From positions 19,581-83,580 of the forward strand of contig JAHIWE010000047.1 of assembly GCA_018816105.1 (NCBI GenBank): DNA of 64,000 nt. Direction: 5' to 3'. A program made the translations under genes and the position numbers. Numbering within the stretch: the stretch's first letter is position 1; every line of letters begins with the position of its first letter. Origin of the DNA: a bacterium. GTDB lineage: Bacteria; Campylobacterota; Campylobacteria; Campylobacterales; Arcobacteraceae. Shown here piece after piece: positions 43,770-53,213 of the stretch. A model generated the notes under the pieces. That model was not told where the DNA came from, did no database searches, and saw nothing but the letters and a program-made list of their open reading frames with translations.

Positions 43770-44293
43770 AATTGCTCTCCTTTGTTATTAATTTTAGATT
43801 TTCTTTTTTGAGCTAGAACAACTGAACCAATAAGCGCTACTAAAAGTAAAATTGAGATTAACTCAAATGCAATAATCCAGTTATTATAAAGTTCTAATCC
43901 AATAGGTTTAATTTGTCCAAAATCAGTATTAGAAATAGTTAAATCTTTTGCAGGTAGTTTTGATACAGCTTTTAAAATTAAAACATTTAAAGGTACCATC
44001 ACAATTGCCCCTATTGTTATTAATTTAAATTTATTAGGCTCTTTTGGTAAATCCTCTTCTTTGATATTTAAGAACATCAAGATGAATAGAATAAGTGTCA
44101 TAATTGCACCTGCATAAACTATAATTTGAACTAGAAATAGAAAAGTTGCATTTAAAAGTGCAAACATACCAGCAACACTTAGCATTGAAATCAAAACACC
44201 AAGTGCACTATACATAGGATTAGCATATACAATCATAGCAATAGCTCCACTAATTGCTAAAAATGCCAATGCAATAAAAAGTATATCAATCAT
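43766..44293 (-). CDS. nuoJ: NuoJ, complex I membrane subunit
   Basis: 175 residues with five hydrophobic helices. FLVQIIVYAGAIMTLILFILMFLNI (about 52-76) is the conserved NuoJ helix containing the pi-bulge region that changes during turnover. The start overlaps nuoI by 8 bp and the stop overlaps nuoK by 4 bp. Confidence 0.95.
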   Translation of the reverse strand: MIDILFIALAFLAISGAIAMIVYANPMYSALGVLISMLSVAGMFALLNATFLFLVQIIVYAGAIMTLILFILMFLNIKEEDLPKEPNKFKLITIGAIVMVPLNVLILKAVSKLPAKDLTISNTDFGQIKPIGLELYNNWIIAFELISILLLVALIGSVVLAQKRKSKINNKGEQL

Positions 44294-44792
44294 TATTTAA
44301 ATCCTTTGATCTTTCATTTGCCATTAAAGCTTTTTTATCTAATACAAAATCTTCTCTTTTACTTGAAGTAAATGAAAATATTCCTGTGTCCATTCTAATT
44401 GCATCACAAGGACATGCTTCAACACAATATCCACAAAATACACACTCTAGTAAATCTATTTTAAACTCTTTTGGTCTTTTTTCATCAACACCATCAAATC
44501 TCTCTTCTGCTTCAATAAAAATACAATCAGCAGGACAAGCAGTTGCACACATAAAACATGCAACACATTTTTCTGTATTGTCTTCATGTTTTGTAAGTCT
44601 GTGAACCCCTCTATATCTTTCATTCAAATCATCTGGTTGAACTTCTGGATATTGCATTGTTTTTAGATTATTTACATCTTTTAAATTTTTAATAAAGTGT
44701 TTAAAAGTTGTTTTCATTCCTCCAGCAATTGCTGGAAGATATAGTTTGTCTTTGAATGATTTACCGTATCTTGGTACTACTTTTATTCCCAT
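44286..44792 (-). CDS. nuoI: NuoI, complex I 2x[4Fe-4S] subunit
   Basis: 168 residues with two complete ferredoxin motifs: CVACFMCATACPADCIF (about 72-88) and CVFCGYCVEACPCDAI (about 117-132), holding clusters N6a and N6b. It carries electrons from NuoG to NuoB in the connecting part of complex I. Separated from nuoH by one base. Confidence 0.95.
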   Translation of the reverse strand: MGIKVVPRYGKSFKDKLYLPAIAGGMKTTFKHFIKNLKDVNNLKTMQYPEVQPDDLNERYRGVHRLTKHEDNTEKCVACFMCATACPADCIFIEAEERFDGVDEKRPKEFKIDLLECVFCGYCVEACPCDAIRMDTGIFSFTSSKREDFVLDKKALMANERSKDLNND

Positions 44793-44793
44793 G

Positions 44794-46077
44794 TTAATTA
44801 TTCCCCACTACTATAACAACTGCTGTTACTACGATATTTAAAAGAGCTAATGGAATAAGCACTTTCCACCCTAACATTTGTAATTGGTCATATCTGAATC
44901 TTAAAACCGTCCATCTAATCCAGATAAATACAAATGCCATCATAAAGAATTTAATTAAAAAAGTTCCAACTTGAATAACAGCTGTTGCTATATTAATTCC
45001 GTTTGTTCCAAGACCTGTTAGTAAAAATAAAATTAAAACAGCCATAATAAACAAACTTAAACCCCAAAATGCAAAAGTTAAAATTTTTGTCTCTTTTTCT
45101 CTTGATTTATTATTTCCAATCGCTCTATTATTCTTTTTCATCCATTTTGTAAGAATATATGCTTTTATTGGAAGAATAATAATTATTGCCATGATTACAT
45201 AGTTAATATTACTTTGAATTGCGTGTGTATCTAACCAAGGAACTTGATAACCACCAAAAAATAGTGTAACAATAATAGCACTTGATGCACTCATAGCAGC
45301 ATACTCACCAACTTGGAAAAGTCCAAATCTCATAGCAGAATATTCAGTATGATAACCAGCAACTAATTCAGATTCACCTTCTGCTAAGTCAAATGGAGCT
45401 CTATTTGTTTCCGCAAATGCACAAACAATAAATATGATTGCAGCTAGAGGTTGAATAAATATTCCCCACATAGGAATTACACCTAAGTAAGTTCCAGCTT
45501 GTGCATTTACCATATCTGTTAAGTGAATAGAACCATAAGATAAAATCATAGAGATAATTGCTAATCCCATTGCAGCTTCATATGAGATTACTTGAGCTGA
45601 TGCTCTAATTGATCCAAGAAGTCCATATTTACTCCCTGATGAATAACCACCTAAGATTATTCCATAAACACTAAGTCCTGCAAATGCTATAAACCACATG
45701 ATTCCCAGTTCATTTGGAAGAGCTTGCATAATACTTTCTTTTCCATCTATTATTAAAACATCAGAAAAAGGAATAACTCCAAAAGTTAAAAATGAACAGA
45801 AAAATACGATTGCAGGTGCAATTGTAAAGAAAAATTTATATCTAATATGTGAAGGAGTAAAATCTTCTTTAAATACAAGTTTTAGCATATCTGCAAAACT
45901 TTGTATTAATCCTCCAAGTCTCATAGGACCTATATTACATCTATTTGGTCCAGATCTATCTTGCATAAATCCAGATACTCTTCTCTCCCACCAAACAAAT
46001 ACAGGCACGACACCAACAGCTAATATTATAGCAAGGATGATATTTATGATTATTATAATAATAGATGCAATAGTCAT
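44794..46077 (-). CDS. nuoH: NuoH, complex I membrane subunit, extended form
   Basis: 427 residues against about 325 in E. coli. The core is normal: WWERRVSGFMQDRSGPNR (about 29-46), the quinone-channel loop RASAQVISYEAAMGLAII and AFAETNRAPFDLAEGESELVAGYHTEYS (about 221-248). Extra residues lie between the helix ending FFGGYQVPWLD (about 285) and the final ...KFFMMAFVFIWIRWTVLRFR block. They contain two more hydrophobic segments around a basic loop (KWMKKNNRAIGNNKSREKE). Overlaps nuoG by 4 bp. Confidence 0.93.
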   Translation of the reverse strand: MTIASIIIIIINIILAIILAVGVVPVFVWWERRVSGFMQDRSGPNRCNIGPMRLGGLIQSFADMLKLVFKEDFTPSHIRYKFFFTIAPAIVFFCSFLTFGVIPFSDVLIIDGKESIMQALPNELGIMWFIAFAGLSVYGIILGGYSSGSKYGLLGSIRASAQVISYEAAMGLAIISMILSYGSIHLTDMVNAQAGTYLGVIPMWGIFIQPLAAIIFIVCAFAETNRAPFDLAEGESELVAGYHTEYSAMRFGLFQVGEYAAMSASSAIIVTLFFGGYQVPWLDTHAIQSNINYVIMAIIIILPIKAYILTKWMKKNNRAIGNNKSREKETKILTFAFWGLSLFIMAVLILFLLTGLGTNGINIATAVIQVGTFLIKFFMMAFVFIWIRWTVLRFRYDQLQMLGWKVLIPLALLNIVVTAVVIVVGNN

Positions 46078-47510
46078 AGAGTTCCTTTTTCAATCATTGA
46101 TTTAAGATGTTCTATTACAGTTGTTATAGTTTCCATTTTATTGTCTTTATTCATTTTAGATATAACTTTTTGCTTAATTCCACTAGTATTTATGTATGTT
46201 CCTGATTTTTCATAAAAAGAAGATACGGGAATAGCAATATTTGAATATCCAATAGTCATACAGTGGTGAGAAAATAAAGAGATTACTTTTTTATTTTCAA
46301 GAAGATTACTGTTATTTTCGAAATAACTATTTTCAACAACAACTACTAAAGATGCTTTATTTAATTTCTCATCAAAAAATTCTTTTGTTTCGTTTATTTC
46401 TAACTCTTTAAAAGCTGCTCTATTTACAGTTCTATCAGATGTTTTTAAATAATCATCAGCAAAGTTTTCATCAAAAGTATCAGGTGAATATCCTGATACA
46501 TCAACATTTAATTTTGATGCTAAATTTTTAACATTTTGCATCTCTTCAATTGAAAGATTTGCACTTAATACAAATAAGATATTTTTATTAGTTGATAACT
46601 CTTTGAACATATTTGTAATAGTATTATCAACATTAGTTTCATTTTTATCAACAAATGGTGTTTCAAATCTATTTGTGCTTTCTTTTGTATAAGAAAGTCT
46701 TCCTTCATCACAAATAAAGTGACCATTTACACTTTTGTTTACCCTTGGTCTAAATCTAAAAATTTGGTCATCTTTATATTTTTCTTTTCTATGATCAACA
46801 TAAATATTACAACCCTTTGAACAACCATTACAAATTGCATCAAATGATTCTAAGAACCAAACTCTTTGTTTAAATCTGAAGTCTTTATTTGTTAATGCCC
46901 CAACAGGACAAATATCAATAACATTCATAGCATAAGGATTATCAAGTGGCTTTCCAGGGAAAGTTCCAATAACTGAATGATCAGCTCTACTGATTACTCC
47001 TAGCTCATTTGTTTTTGTAATTTGTGAACAAAATCTTACACATCTAGTACAAAGTACACATCTTTCTTGGTCAAGCATTACATTAGAGCCTAAATCAACT
47101 CTTTTTCTTGCATGATTTTTTGTATTAACATTTACTCTAGAATCATAAAAACCTGATTCCATATAATAATCTTGAAGTTTACACTCTCCTGCTTGGTCAC
47201 AAGTAGGGCAGTCTATAGGATGATTTACAAGTTGAAGTTCAAGAATATCTCGTCTTACTTTTTCAATATTTTCACCTTGAGTTCTTACAATCATCCCATC
47301 TTTTACAGGTGTGTCACAAGCAATCTGAGGTCTTTTTTGACCTTCAATTTCAACCATACACATTCTACAGTTTCCATCTTTACCAAGGGCTTGATGATAA
47401 CAAAAATGAGGAATATGGATATTTTCATCCAATAATTTGTCAATTAGCAAGCTACCTTTAGCAGCTTGCATTTGTGCTCCATTGATTGTAATATTTACAA
47501 TTTCACTCAT
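46074..47510 (-). CDS. nuoG: NuoG, complex I Fe-S subunit, short form
   Basis: 478 residues, much shorter than the usual 700-900. All N-terminal cluster motifs are present: the [2Fe-2S] site (CYHQALGKDGNCRMC...CDTP, about 37-65), HPIDCPTCDQAGEC (about 97-110), CVLCTRCVRFC...CPVG (about 152-205) and a CNGCSKGC...C set (about 225-265) fitting N7. The molybdopterin-like domain is cut to about 200 residues, retaining a FYEKSGTYINTSGIKQ segment like the normal C-terminus. It carries electrons from NuoF to NuoI. A 4-bp overlap with nuoH. It follows gltA after 34 bp. Confidence 0.92.
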   Translation of the reverse strand: MSEIVNITINGAQMQAAKGSLLIDKLLDENIHIPHFCYHQALGKDGNCRMCMVEIEGQKRPQIACDTPVKDGMIVRTQGENIEKVRRDILELQLVNHPIDCPTCDQAGECKLQDYYMESGFYDSRVNVNTKNHARKRVDLGSNVMLDQERCVLCTRCVRFCSQITKTNELGVISRADHSVIGTFPGKPLDNPYAMNVIDICPVGALTNKDFRFKQRVWFLESFDAICNGCSKGCNIYVDHRKEKYKDDQIFRFRPRVNKSVNGHFICDEGRLSYTKESTNRFETPFVDKNETNVDNTITNMFKELSTNKNILFVLSANLSIEEMQNVKNLASKLNVDVSGYSPDTFDENFADDYLKTSDRTVNRAAFKELEINETKEFFDEKLNKASLVVVVENSYFENNSNLLENKKVISLFSHHCMTIGYSNIAIPVSSFYEKSGTYINTSGIKQKVISKMNKDNKMETITTVIEHLKSMIEKGTL

Positions 47511-47544
47511 ATATTATCCCCTTACCCTTAAGTTTTGATTTTTC

Positions 47545-48831
47545 TTAGTTACCTGTATATAATTGTCTTGGTCTTGCAATTTTATGTTTTGGATCTTGTT
47601 TTAATTCAGACCATTGAGCTAACCATCCTGGAGTTCTACCAATAACAAAGATTGGAGTAAACATTGCAGTTGGAATTCTAAGAGCTGTTAAGATAACACC
47701 TGAATAGAAGTCAATGTTTGGATATAAACCTCTTTCAATAAAGTATTCATCACTTAATGCAGCTTTTTCAACAGCAGCAGCAATATCAAGTAATTTAGAA
47801 TCAAGTTTTAACTCTTCTCTTAATTTATCTTGTAATCCTTTTAAAGTTTCAGCTCTTGGATCTCTATTTTTATAAACTCTATGTCCGAATCCCATTAATC
47901 TGAAGGGGTCATTTCTATCTTTTGCTTTAGCAATATAAGTTGGTACATTTTTAACATCACCAATTAATCTTAATTGATCCATTACTTTTTCATTTGCACC
48001 ACCATGAGCAGATCCCCATAATGCAGAAATTCCAGAAGCAATAGCAACATAAGGGTGAGCTTCAGTTGAACCTACGTTTCTTACAGTTGTAGTAGATGCA
48101 TTTTGTTCATGATCAGCATGTAAAGTTAAAATTGCATCAAGTGCATCAATTTCAACTTGTTTAATTTCATCATTAACACCATCACCTAAATATCTCATTT
48201 TACCACCTGGATAAGCTCTTAACATATACAAGAAGTTTTCAGTGAAGTATTTATTTACATCTGGATAAATTAGTGGAGTACCAATTGAATTTCTATAAGC
48301 CATCGCTGCAATAACAGGCATTTTAGCTAAAATTCTTCTTCTCATAATTTTGAATTGTTCTTCATCTTCTAAATGTAGGTGATCTTTATAAAATGCAGAT
48401 AAAGCCATTGTTGCAGCTCCCATTGTTGCCATTGGGTGAGCACCATCTGGTAATGCATCAAATAATCTAATGATACCTTCATTTAAGAATGATCTATGTC
48501 TAATTTCTAAATCAAAGTTTTTAGAAGCTTGTTCAGTTGGAAGTTTCCCTCTCATTAATAAATAAGAAACATCTAAGAAAGAGTGTTTACCAGCAAGATC
48601 AGCAATATCATATCCTCTGTATCTTAACTCTGAATTTTCACCATCAATAAAAGTGATTTTTGATTCACAAGATGCAGTTGAAGTATAACCTGGGTCATAT
48701 GTAAACATTCCTGAATCTTTGTAAAATGTAGAAATATCTACAACGCTTGGTCCTCTTGTACCATCAATAATATTATATTCATATTGTTTACCACTTCTAT
48801 TATCTGTTAATGTCATTGTATTTTTAGCCAT
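47545..48831 (-). CDS. gltA: GltA, type II citrate synthase, inside the nuo operon
   Basis: 428 residues, the length and N-terminal extension of hexameric Gram-negative citrate synthases. Active-site blocks are present: HADHEQNASTTTVR (about 248-261), SAHGGANEKV with its catalytic His (about 286), FGHRVYKNRDPRA (about 325-337) and NIDFYSGV with the catalytic Asp (about 380). It condenses acetyl-CoA and oxaloacetate. The track starts at 48888; ATG 48831 (MAKNTMTL) follows CAGGAG with good spacing and is preferred. It is flanked by nuoF (28 bp) and nuoG (34 bp) on the same strand. Confidence 0.94.
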   Translation of the reverse strand: MAKNTMTLTDNRSGKQYEYNIIDGTRGPSVVDISTFYKDSGMFTYDPGYTSTASCESKITFIDGENSELRYRGYDIADLAGKHSFLDVSYLLMRGKLPTEQASKNFDLEIRHRSFLNEGIIRLFDALPDGAHPMATMGAATMALSAFYKDHLHLEDEEQFKIMRRRILAKMPVIAAMAYRNSIGTPLIYPDVNKYFTENFLYMLRAYPGGKMRYLGDGVNDEIKQVEIDALDAILTLHADHEQNASTTTVRNVGSTEAHPYVAIASGISALWGSAHGGANEKVMDQLRLIGDVKNVPTYIAKAKDRNDPFRLMGFGHRVYKNRDPRAETLKGLQDKLREELKLDSKLLDIAAAVEKAALSDEYFIERGLYPNIDFYSGVILTALRIPTAMFTPIFVIGRTPGWLAQWSELKQDPKHKIARPRQLYTGN

Positions 48832-48859
48832 AAGTTTCTCCTGTTTATTAAGTTTAGTT

Positions 48860-50110
48860 TTAGTTTTTAAAATATGTTTTGAATTCATGTGGGAATTTTT
48901 TTACAATACTTTCGATAATATCTTTTACCGCTGGTGCAAATACGCAAATTGTTTTACCATTCATTGTACTACACACATCAAGTATTGTATTTAAATCTTC
49001 ACTTGAACCATCTCCACATAAGATTTTTTCCAAAATCTTATCAATCCAGCCTGTTCCTTCCCTACAAGGTGTACACTGACCGCATGATTCATGGTGATAA
49101 AATTCAATCAAATTCTTAGCTACATCAACCATAGATGTATCTTCATCAATAACTATCATTCCTCCTGTACCTAAAGTTGAACCAATATCCCACATAGATT
49201 CATAATCCAAAACAGCTTGTTCTACTTCTTGGGCTGTTAGAATTGGACATGATGAACCTCCTGGAATAATTGCTTTTAATTTTTTCCCTTCAATCATTCC
49301 CCCACCTAGAATGTTTAGAAAATCAATCATTTTATTTCCATATGCCATTTCATAAACACCTGGATTTTTCACAGGTCCTGAAATTGCAAATAGCATTGTT
49401 CCAGGCGATTTAGCAGTTCCATATTTTGTGTAGCCAGCAGCGCCGTTTTCTACAATATTTGGAACTGATGCAATTGTTTCAACATTATTTACAGTTGCTG
49501 GATTATCAAAGAACCATTCACACTCTTTACCGTGTGGTTTAAGCCTTGGATGTCCACGTTTTCCTTCTAATGATTCAATTAGTGCTGATTTTTCCCCACA
49601 AATATAAGCACCACCACCTCTATGAACTGTTATATCTAATTTAAAATCATATTTATTCATGATTTTATCACCAATAATGCCAGCTTGGTAGGCTTCTTTT
49701 ATCGCTTCATTTAATCTATCTGAGAAAAACTTATATTCACCTCTTATATAAATATATGCATGATGGGCATTTATTGCATAACAAGTGCAAATAATTCCCT
49801 CTATTAAAAGATGTGGGTCATATTCAAAAATTTGTCTATCTTTAAAAGTTCCAGGTTCTGATTCATCACCATTTACTATTAAATATGCAGGTCTTGGATC
49901 ATTCTTAGGCATTAATTCCCATTTAGGACCACAAGCTGCTCCCCCACCACCTTTCCCTCTTAGCCCTGATGCTGTAACTTCTGCTGTTACATCATCTGGC
50001 GCCATTGAAAAAAGTTTGTCTATAGAAGAGTATCTTCCGTTTGCAAGGGCAACTTCAAGTTTATGAGAATTTGGAATATCAAAATTTTTACTTACTATTT
50101 TTGTTATCAT
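48860..50110 (-). CDS. nuoF: NuoF, complex I NADH-binding flavoprotein subunit
   Basis: 416 residues. The FMN/NADH region GLRGKGGGGAACGPKW (about 51-66), NGDESEPGTFKDR (about 83-95) and RGGGAYICGEKSALIESLEG are followed by ESCGQCTPCREG (about 342-353) for cluster N3. It oxidises NADH and passes electrons to NuoG. This and NuoE show a true NADH-input module, unlike Campylobacter/Helicobacter complex I. The track starts at a GTG (50119) that directly abuts AAGGAG; ATG 50110, overlapping the nuoE stop as ATGA, has proper spacing. Confidence 0.95.
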   Translation of the reverse strand: MITKIVSKNFDIPNSHKLEVALANGRYSSIDKLFSMAPDDVTAEVTASGLRGKGGGGAACGPKWELMPKNDPRPAYLIVNGDESEPGTFKDRQIFEYDPHLLIEGIICTCYAINAHHAYIYIRGEYKFFSDRLNEAIKEAYQAGIIGDKIMNKYDFKLDITVHRGGGAYICGEKSALIESLEGKRGHPRLKPHGKECEWFFDNPATVNNVETIASVPNIVENGAAGYTKYGTAKSPGTMLFAISGPVKNPGVYEMAYGNKMIDFLNILGGGMIEGKKLKAIIPGGSSCPILTAQEVEQAVLDYESMWDIGSTLGTGGMIVIDEDTSMVDVAKNLIEFYHHESCGQCTPCREGTGWIDKILEKILCGDGSSEDLNTILDVCSTMNGKTICVFAPAVKDIIESIVKKFPHEFKTYFKN

Positions 50111-50586
50111 TTTTTGCACTCCTTAATCAACTCATCAACTTTTTGTGTAGTTAATTTTTCATGGTAAACACCATCTAATGCAAACATTGGAGCACCACCA
50201 CAAGCACCAAGACACTCAACTTCACTTAGGTGAAATAATCCATCTTCACTTGTTTGTCCTGGTTCTATTCCAATACTTTCTTTGATGTACTTCTTAATAT
50301 CTCTTGAACCACATAACATACATGAAAGAGTTTTACATAACTCAATATGATGTTTTCCAATTGGTTTTAAATTAAACATAGTATAAAAAGTTGCTACTTC
50401 ATATACTTGAATTGGAGTTTTTCCTAATTTATCTGCCACATAAACCATAGCTTCAGGACTAACCCAAGCTTCTTGCTCTTGAACTAACCAAAGCGCTGGT
50501 AACATAACAGAATCAATAAGAGGATACCTGCTTACGTATTCTTGAAATTTTACTTCATTTTCAGGTGTAAATTTAAAACTGCTCAT
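50107..50586 (-). CDS. nuoE: NuoE, complex I [2Fe-2S] subunit
   Basis: 159 residues with the thioredoxin-like [2Fe-2S] fold. The ligand pattern is CKTLSC (C-x4-C, about 84-89) and CLGACGGAP (C-x3-C, about 125-133). Binds NuoF in the NADH-oxidising tip. One-base overlap with nuoCD upstream and a 4-bp overlap with nuoF downstream. Confidence 0.94.
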   Translation of the reverse strand: MSSFKFTPENEVKFQEYVSRYPLIDSVMLPALWLVQEQEAWVSPEAMVYVADKLGKTPIQVYEVATFYTMFNLKPIGKHHIELCKTLSCMLCGSRDIKKYIKESIGIEPGQTSEDGLFHLSEVECLGACGGAPMFALDGVYHEKLTTQKVDELIKECKK

Positions 50587-52220
50587 TATCTATCAAACTC
50601 CCCTGCAATAAAATTCATACTTGCCATTGTTACAACAGCATCAGCTAACATTCCACCTTCAACAATTTTCGCATAAGCGCCAAGTGCATAAAAACATGGT
50701 GGTCTACATTTAACTTTATATGGTCTTCCACTTCCATCGCTTACAATGAAGAATCCTAATTCACCATTTCCAGCTTCAGTTGAAGAATAATATTCACCTT
50801 TTGGAACTTTGATACCTTCAAATGTAAGTTTAAATTGGTTCATTAATCCTTCGATATTTCCATAAACATCTTTTTTAGATGGAAGTAAAATGCCAGGAGC
50901 ATTTACATTTATAGGACCATCTGGAAGTTCACGCATAGCTTGTCTAATGATTCTAATTGATTGTCTCATCTCTTCGAATCTACACATCATTCTGTCATAA
51001 ACATCACCATGACTTCCAATTACAACATCAAATTCAAAATTTTCATAACCATAATAAGGCTTATCTTTTCTTAAATCATGAGCAACTCCAGCTGCTCTTA
51101 AATTTGGTCCTGAGATTCCATAATGAAGTGCAAAATCCGCTTTTATAACCCCAACATCTTGTGTTCTATCATGGAAGATTTTATTATGTGCTATCAATGA
51201 TAAAGCATCTTCTATAGCTGTTTCTGTCTCTTTTAAAACAACAGCTAAATCTTCACTAAACCCATCATATAAATCAAACTCTAAACCACCAATTCTTGTG
51301 TAAGTATTAGTAAGCCTTGCTCCTGTTAATTTTGATAATAAATCATAAGCTTTATCTCTTGGTGCAAATAAATACCAGAAATTTGTAAGTCCACCTAAGT
51401 CAACCATATTTGCAGCATTACAAACAAGGTGATCGATAATTCTGCTTAATTCACCAATAATAATTCTAATCATTTTAGCTCGAGCTGTAATATCAATATT
51501 CAACATCTCTTCAACTGCTTTTGAATAACCAATATTATTTAAAATGGCACTACAGTAGTTTAATCTATCTGTATATGGAATAACCTGTGAATAAGTATGG
51601 TTCTCACAAGATTTTTCAAATCCTCTATGTAAGTAACCAATTTCTGTTACACAAGCTGTTATTGTTTCCCCTTCCATTGCAACAAAGTTTCTAATTGTTC
51701 CGTGAGATGCTGGATGTGAAGGACCTACGTTTAAAAGCATTAAATCATTAATATCTTCAGGTGTGTAACCTTTTGAAGTAAGTAATGGATTCATTTCATC
51801 CATTAAATCTTCAGTTTGAGTACAGATTTGACCCTTTGTAATTTCATAATCTTTTCTTAAAGGATGCCCTACAAATTGATGATGATTTAAAACTCTTTTT
51901 AAATTTGGATGACCTTTGAAGTTAATTCCATATTGGTCATAAGCTTCTCTTTCAGCCCAATTAGCAGAACCATATAAATCACAAAGTGTATCAAGAGTTA
52001 AAGTATTATCATCAATATATGATTTAACAGAAATTTGTTTTTTAAATGATTGATCTCTTAATATATAAACAACAGCAAATCTGCTAGGAGTAACATCAGG
52101 AAATGTTAGATAATCAACTATTGTAATATCTAAAAGAACTGCATAATTATCTTCATTTTTCAGTTTTGAAATAGTAGATTTTATATCACTTGAATCAATT
52201 AACATATCACACTTAAGCAT
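50586..52220 (-). CDS. nuoCD: NuoCD, fused complex I subunits C and D
   Basis: 544 residues. A NuoC domain (about 1-140, with [32 protein letters not shown]) is joined to a NuoD domain (about 155-544, with [16 protein letters not shown], the quinone-site His/Asp region and the C-terminal [17 protein letters not shown]). The fusion is known from E. coli and others but the genes are separate in many bacteria. NuoD forms the quinone-binding cavity with NuoB and NuoH. The start overlaps the nuoB end by 8 bp and has AAAGGA at good spacing. Confidence 0.94.
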   Translation of the reverse strand: MLKCDMLIDSSDIKSTISKLKNEDNYAVLLDITIVDYLTFPDVTPSRFAVVYILRDQSFKKQISVKSYIDDNTLTLDTLCDLYGSANWAEREAYDQYGINFKGHPNLKRVLNHHQFVGHPLRKDYEITKGQICTQTEDLMDEMNPLLTSKGYTPEDINDLMLLNVGPSHPASHGTIRNFVAMEGETITACVTEIGYLHRGFEKSCENHTYSQVIPYTDRLNYCSAILNNIGYSKAVEEMLNIDITARAKMIRIIIGELSRIIDHLVCNAANMVDLGGLTNFWYLFAPRDKAYDLLSKLTGARLTNTYTRIGGLEFDLYDGFSEDLAVVLKETETAIEDALSLIAHNKIFHDRTQDVGVIKADFALHYGISGPNLRAAGVAHDLRKDKPYYGYENFEFDVVIGSHGDVYDRMMCRFEEMRQSIRIIRQAMRELPDGPINVNAPGILLPSKKDVYGNIEGLMNQFKLTFEGIKVPKGEYYSSTEAGNGELGFFIVSDGSGRPYKVKCRPPCFYALGAYAKIVEGGMLADAVVTMASMNFIAGEFDR

Positions 52221-52728
52221 CTAAAATTCCTTTATACTCTTTGATTCTATCTTTTATAATTGATTCAGTATTTGCTTTTTCTTGAATTCTCATAATGGCA
52301 TCAAGAACAGCTTCAGGACGTGGAGGACAACCAGCTATATACTCATCAACAGGAATGATTTGATCAATTCCTTGTAGTGTTGTATAGTTATCATAAAATC
52401 CACCAGAACAAGCACATGCTCCCATAGAAATAACCCATTTAGGTTCGCACATTTGCTCATAAATTTTTTGTAATATAGGCGCTTGTTTGTATGAAATTGT
52501 TCCAGCAACAATTAATAAGTCAGCTTGTCTTGGAGAAAATCTTACAACCTCTGCTCCAAATCTTGATAAGTCATACTTTGCTCCTGCAACACTCATAAAC
52601 TCAATTCCACAACAAGCAGTTCCAAAAACCATTGGCCATAAAGAATAAGATCTTCCCCAGTTTACTGCGTGATCGAGTCTAGTTGTAACAATAGAATCGC
52701 CAAATTTTGATTCAACTCCTAATCCCAT
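52213..52728 (-). CDS. nuoB: NuoB, complex I N2-cluster subunit
   Basis: 171 residues with the N2 ligands: the tandem Cys pair in [10 protein letters not shown] (about 38-39), [15 protein letters not shown] (about 100-115) and [10 protein letters not shown] (about 134-143). It passes electrons to quinone. Overlaps nuoA by 10 bp and nuoCD by 8 bp. Confidence 0.95.
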   Translation of the reverse strand: MGLGVESKFGDSIVTTRLDHAVNWGRSYSLWPMVFGTACCGIEFMSVAGAKYDLSRFGAEVVRFSPRQADLLIVAGTISYKQAPILQKIYEQMCEPKWVISMGACACSGGFYDNYTTLQGIDQIIPVDEYIAGCPPRPEAVLDAIMRIQEKANTESIIKDRIKEYKGILDA

Positions 52729-53081
52729 GATAGTGCCTTTTTCTTGTAGATATAAATTAATCCAGCGAATAATAGTCCCATAAAAATAAACATTTTAAAT
52801 AGACCTGCATAACCTAATTCTAAAATATTTATTGCCCAAGGAAACATAAAAATGATTTCCACGTCAAATAGTAAAAATGAAATTGCAACTAAATAGAATT
52901 TAACTGAAAATCTGATGTTAGTACCACCAACAGGGTTCGAAACACCACTTTCATAAACAGTGTTTTTTATTTTTGGATTCTCATTTTTTGGTCCAACAAA
53001 TCTTGTTAAAGCAAACACTCCAACAAGAATAAGGCCAATGGCCACAAAAATAACAGAGGCTAGAATTAATTCAGTTGACAT
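52719..53081 (-). CDS. nuoA: NuoA, complex I membrane subunit
   Basis: 120 residues, three membrane helices, normal for Nuo[43 protein letters not shown] (about 43-84) is the conserved loop and second helix with acidic residues; only short parts need be compared. First gene of the nuo operon. The ATG is preceded by an AGGGAAGAAA ribosome site. Confidence 0.95.
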   Translation of the reverse strand: MSTELILASVIFVAIGLILVGVFALTRFVGPKNENPKIKNTVYESGVSNPVGGTNIRFSVKFYLVAISFLLFDVEIIFMFPWAINILELGYAGLFKMFIFMGLLFAGLIYIYKKKALSWD

Positions 53082-53112
53082 TTTCTTCCCTATTTATTAA
53101 TATTAGTAAACG

Positions 53113-53118
53113 ATTGTA
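53113..53118 (-). promoter_or_regulatory. Candidate -10 of the nuo operon
   Basis: On the minus strand GTGTACAAT gives TACAAT with an upstream TG (extended -10), about 32 bases before the nuoA start. A TTAAAA lies 17 bases further upstream as a poor -35. Confidence 0.4.
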
Positions 53119-53213
53119 CACTATTTTTTTACACATTTTAAAGTTTTTCTACCTTTTATAATTGATAATCCAAATAGTGAGAAAAAAGGTAATACTTTGC
53201 TATATTATTGCTA

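Noticed and set aside
45698-46105. 135-residue plus-strand ORF opposite nuoH
   Set aside because: Antisense shadow of nuoH with no ribosome site; the same holds for the other ORF-track entries lying opposite nuo, frd and prp genes.
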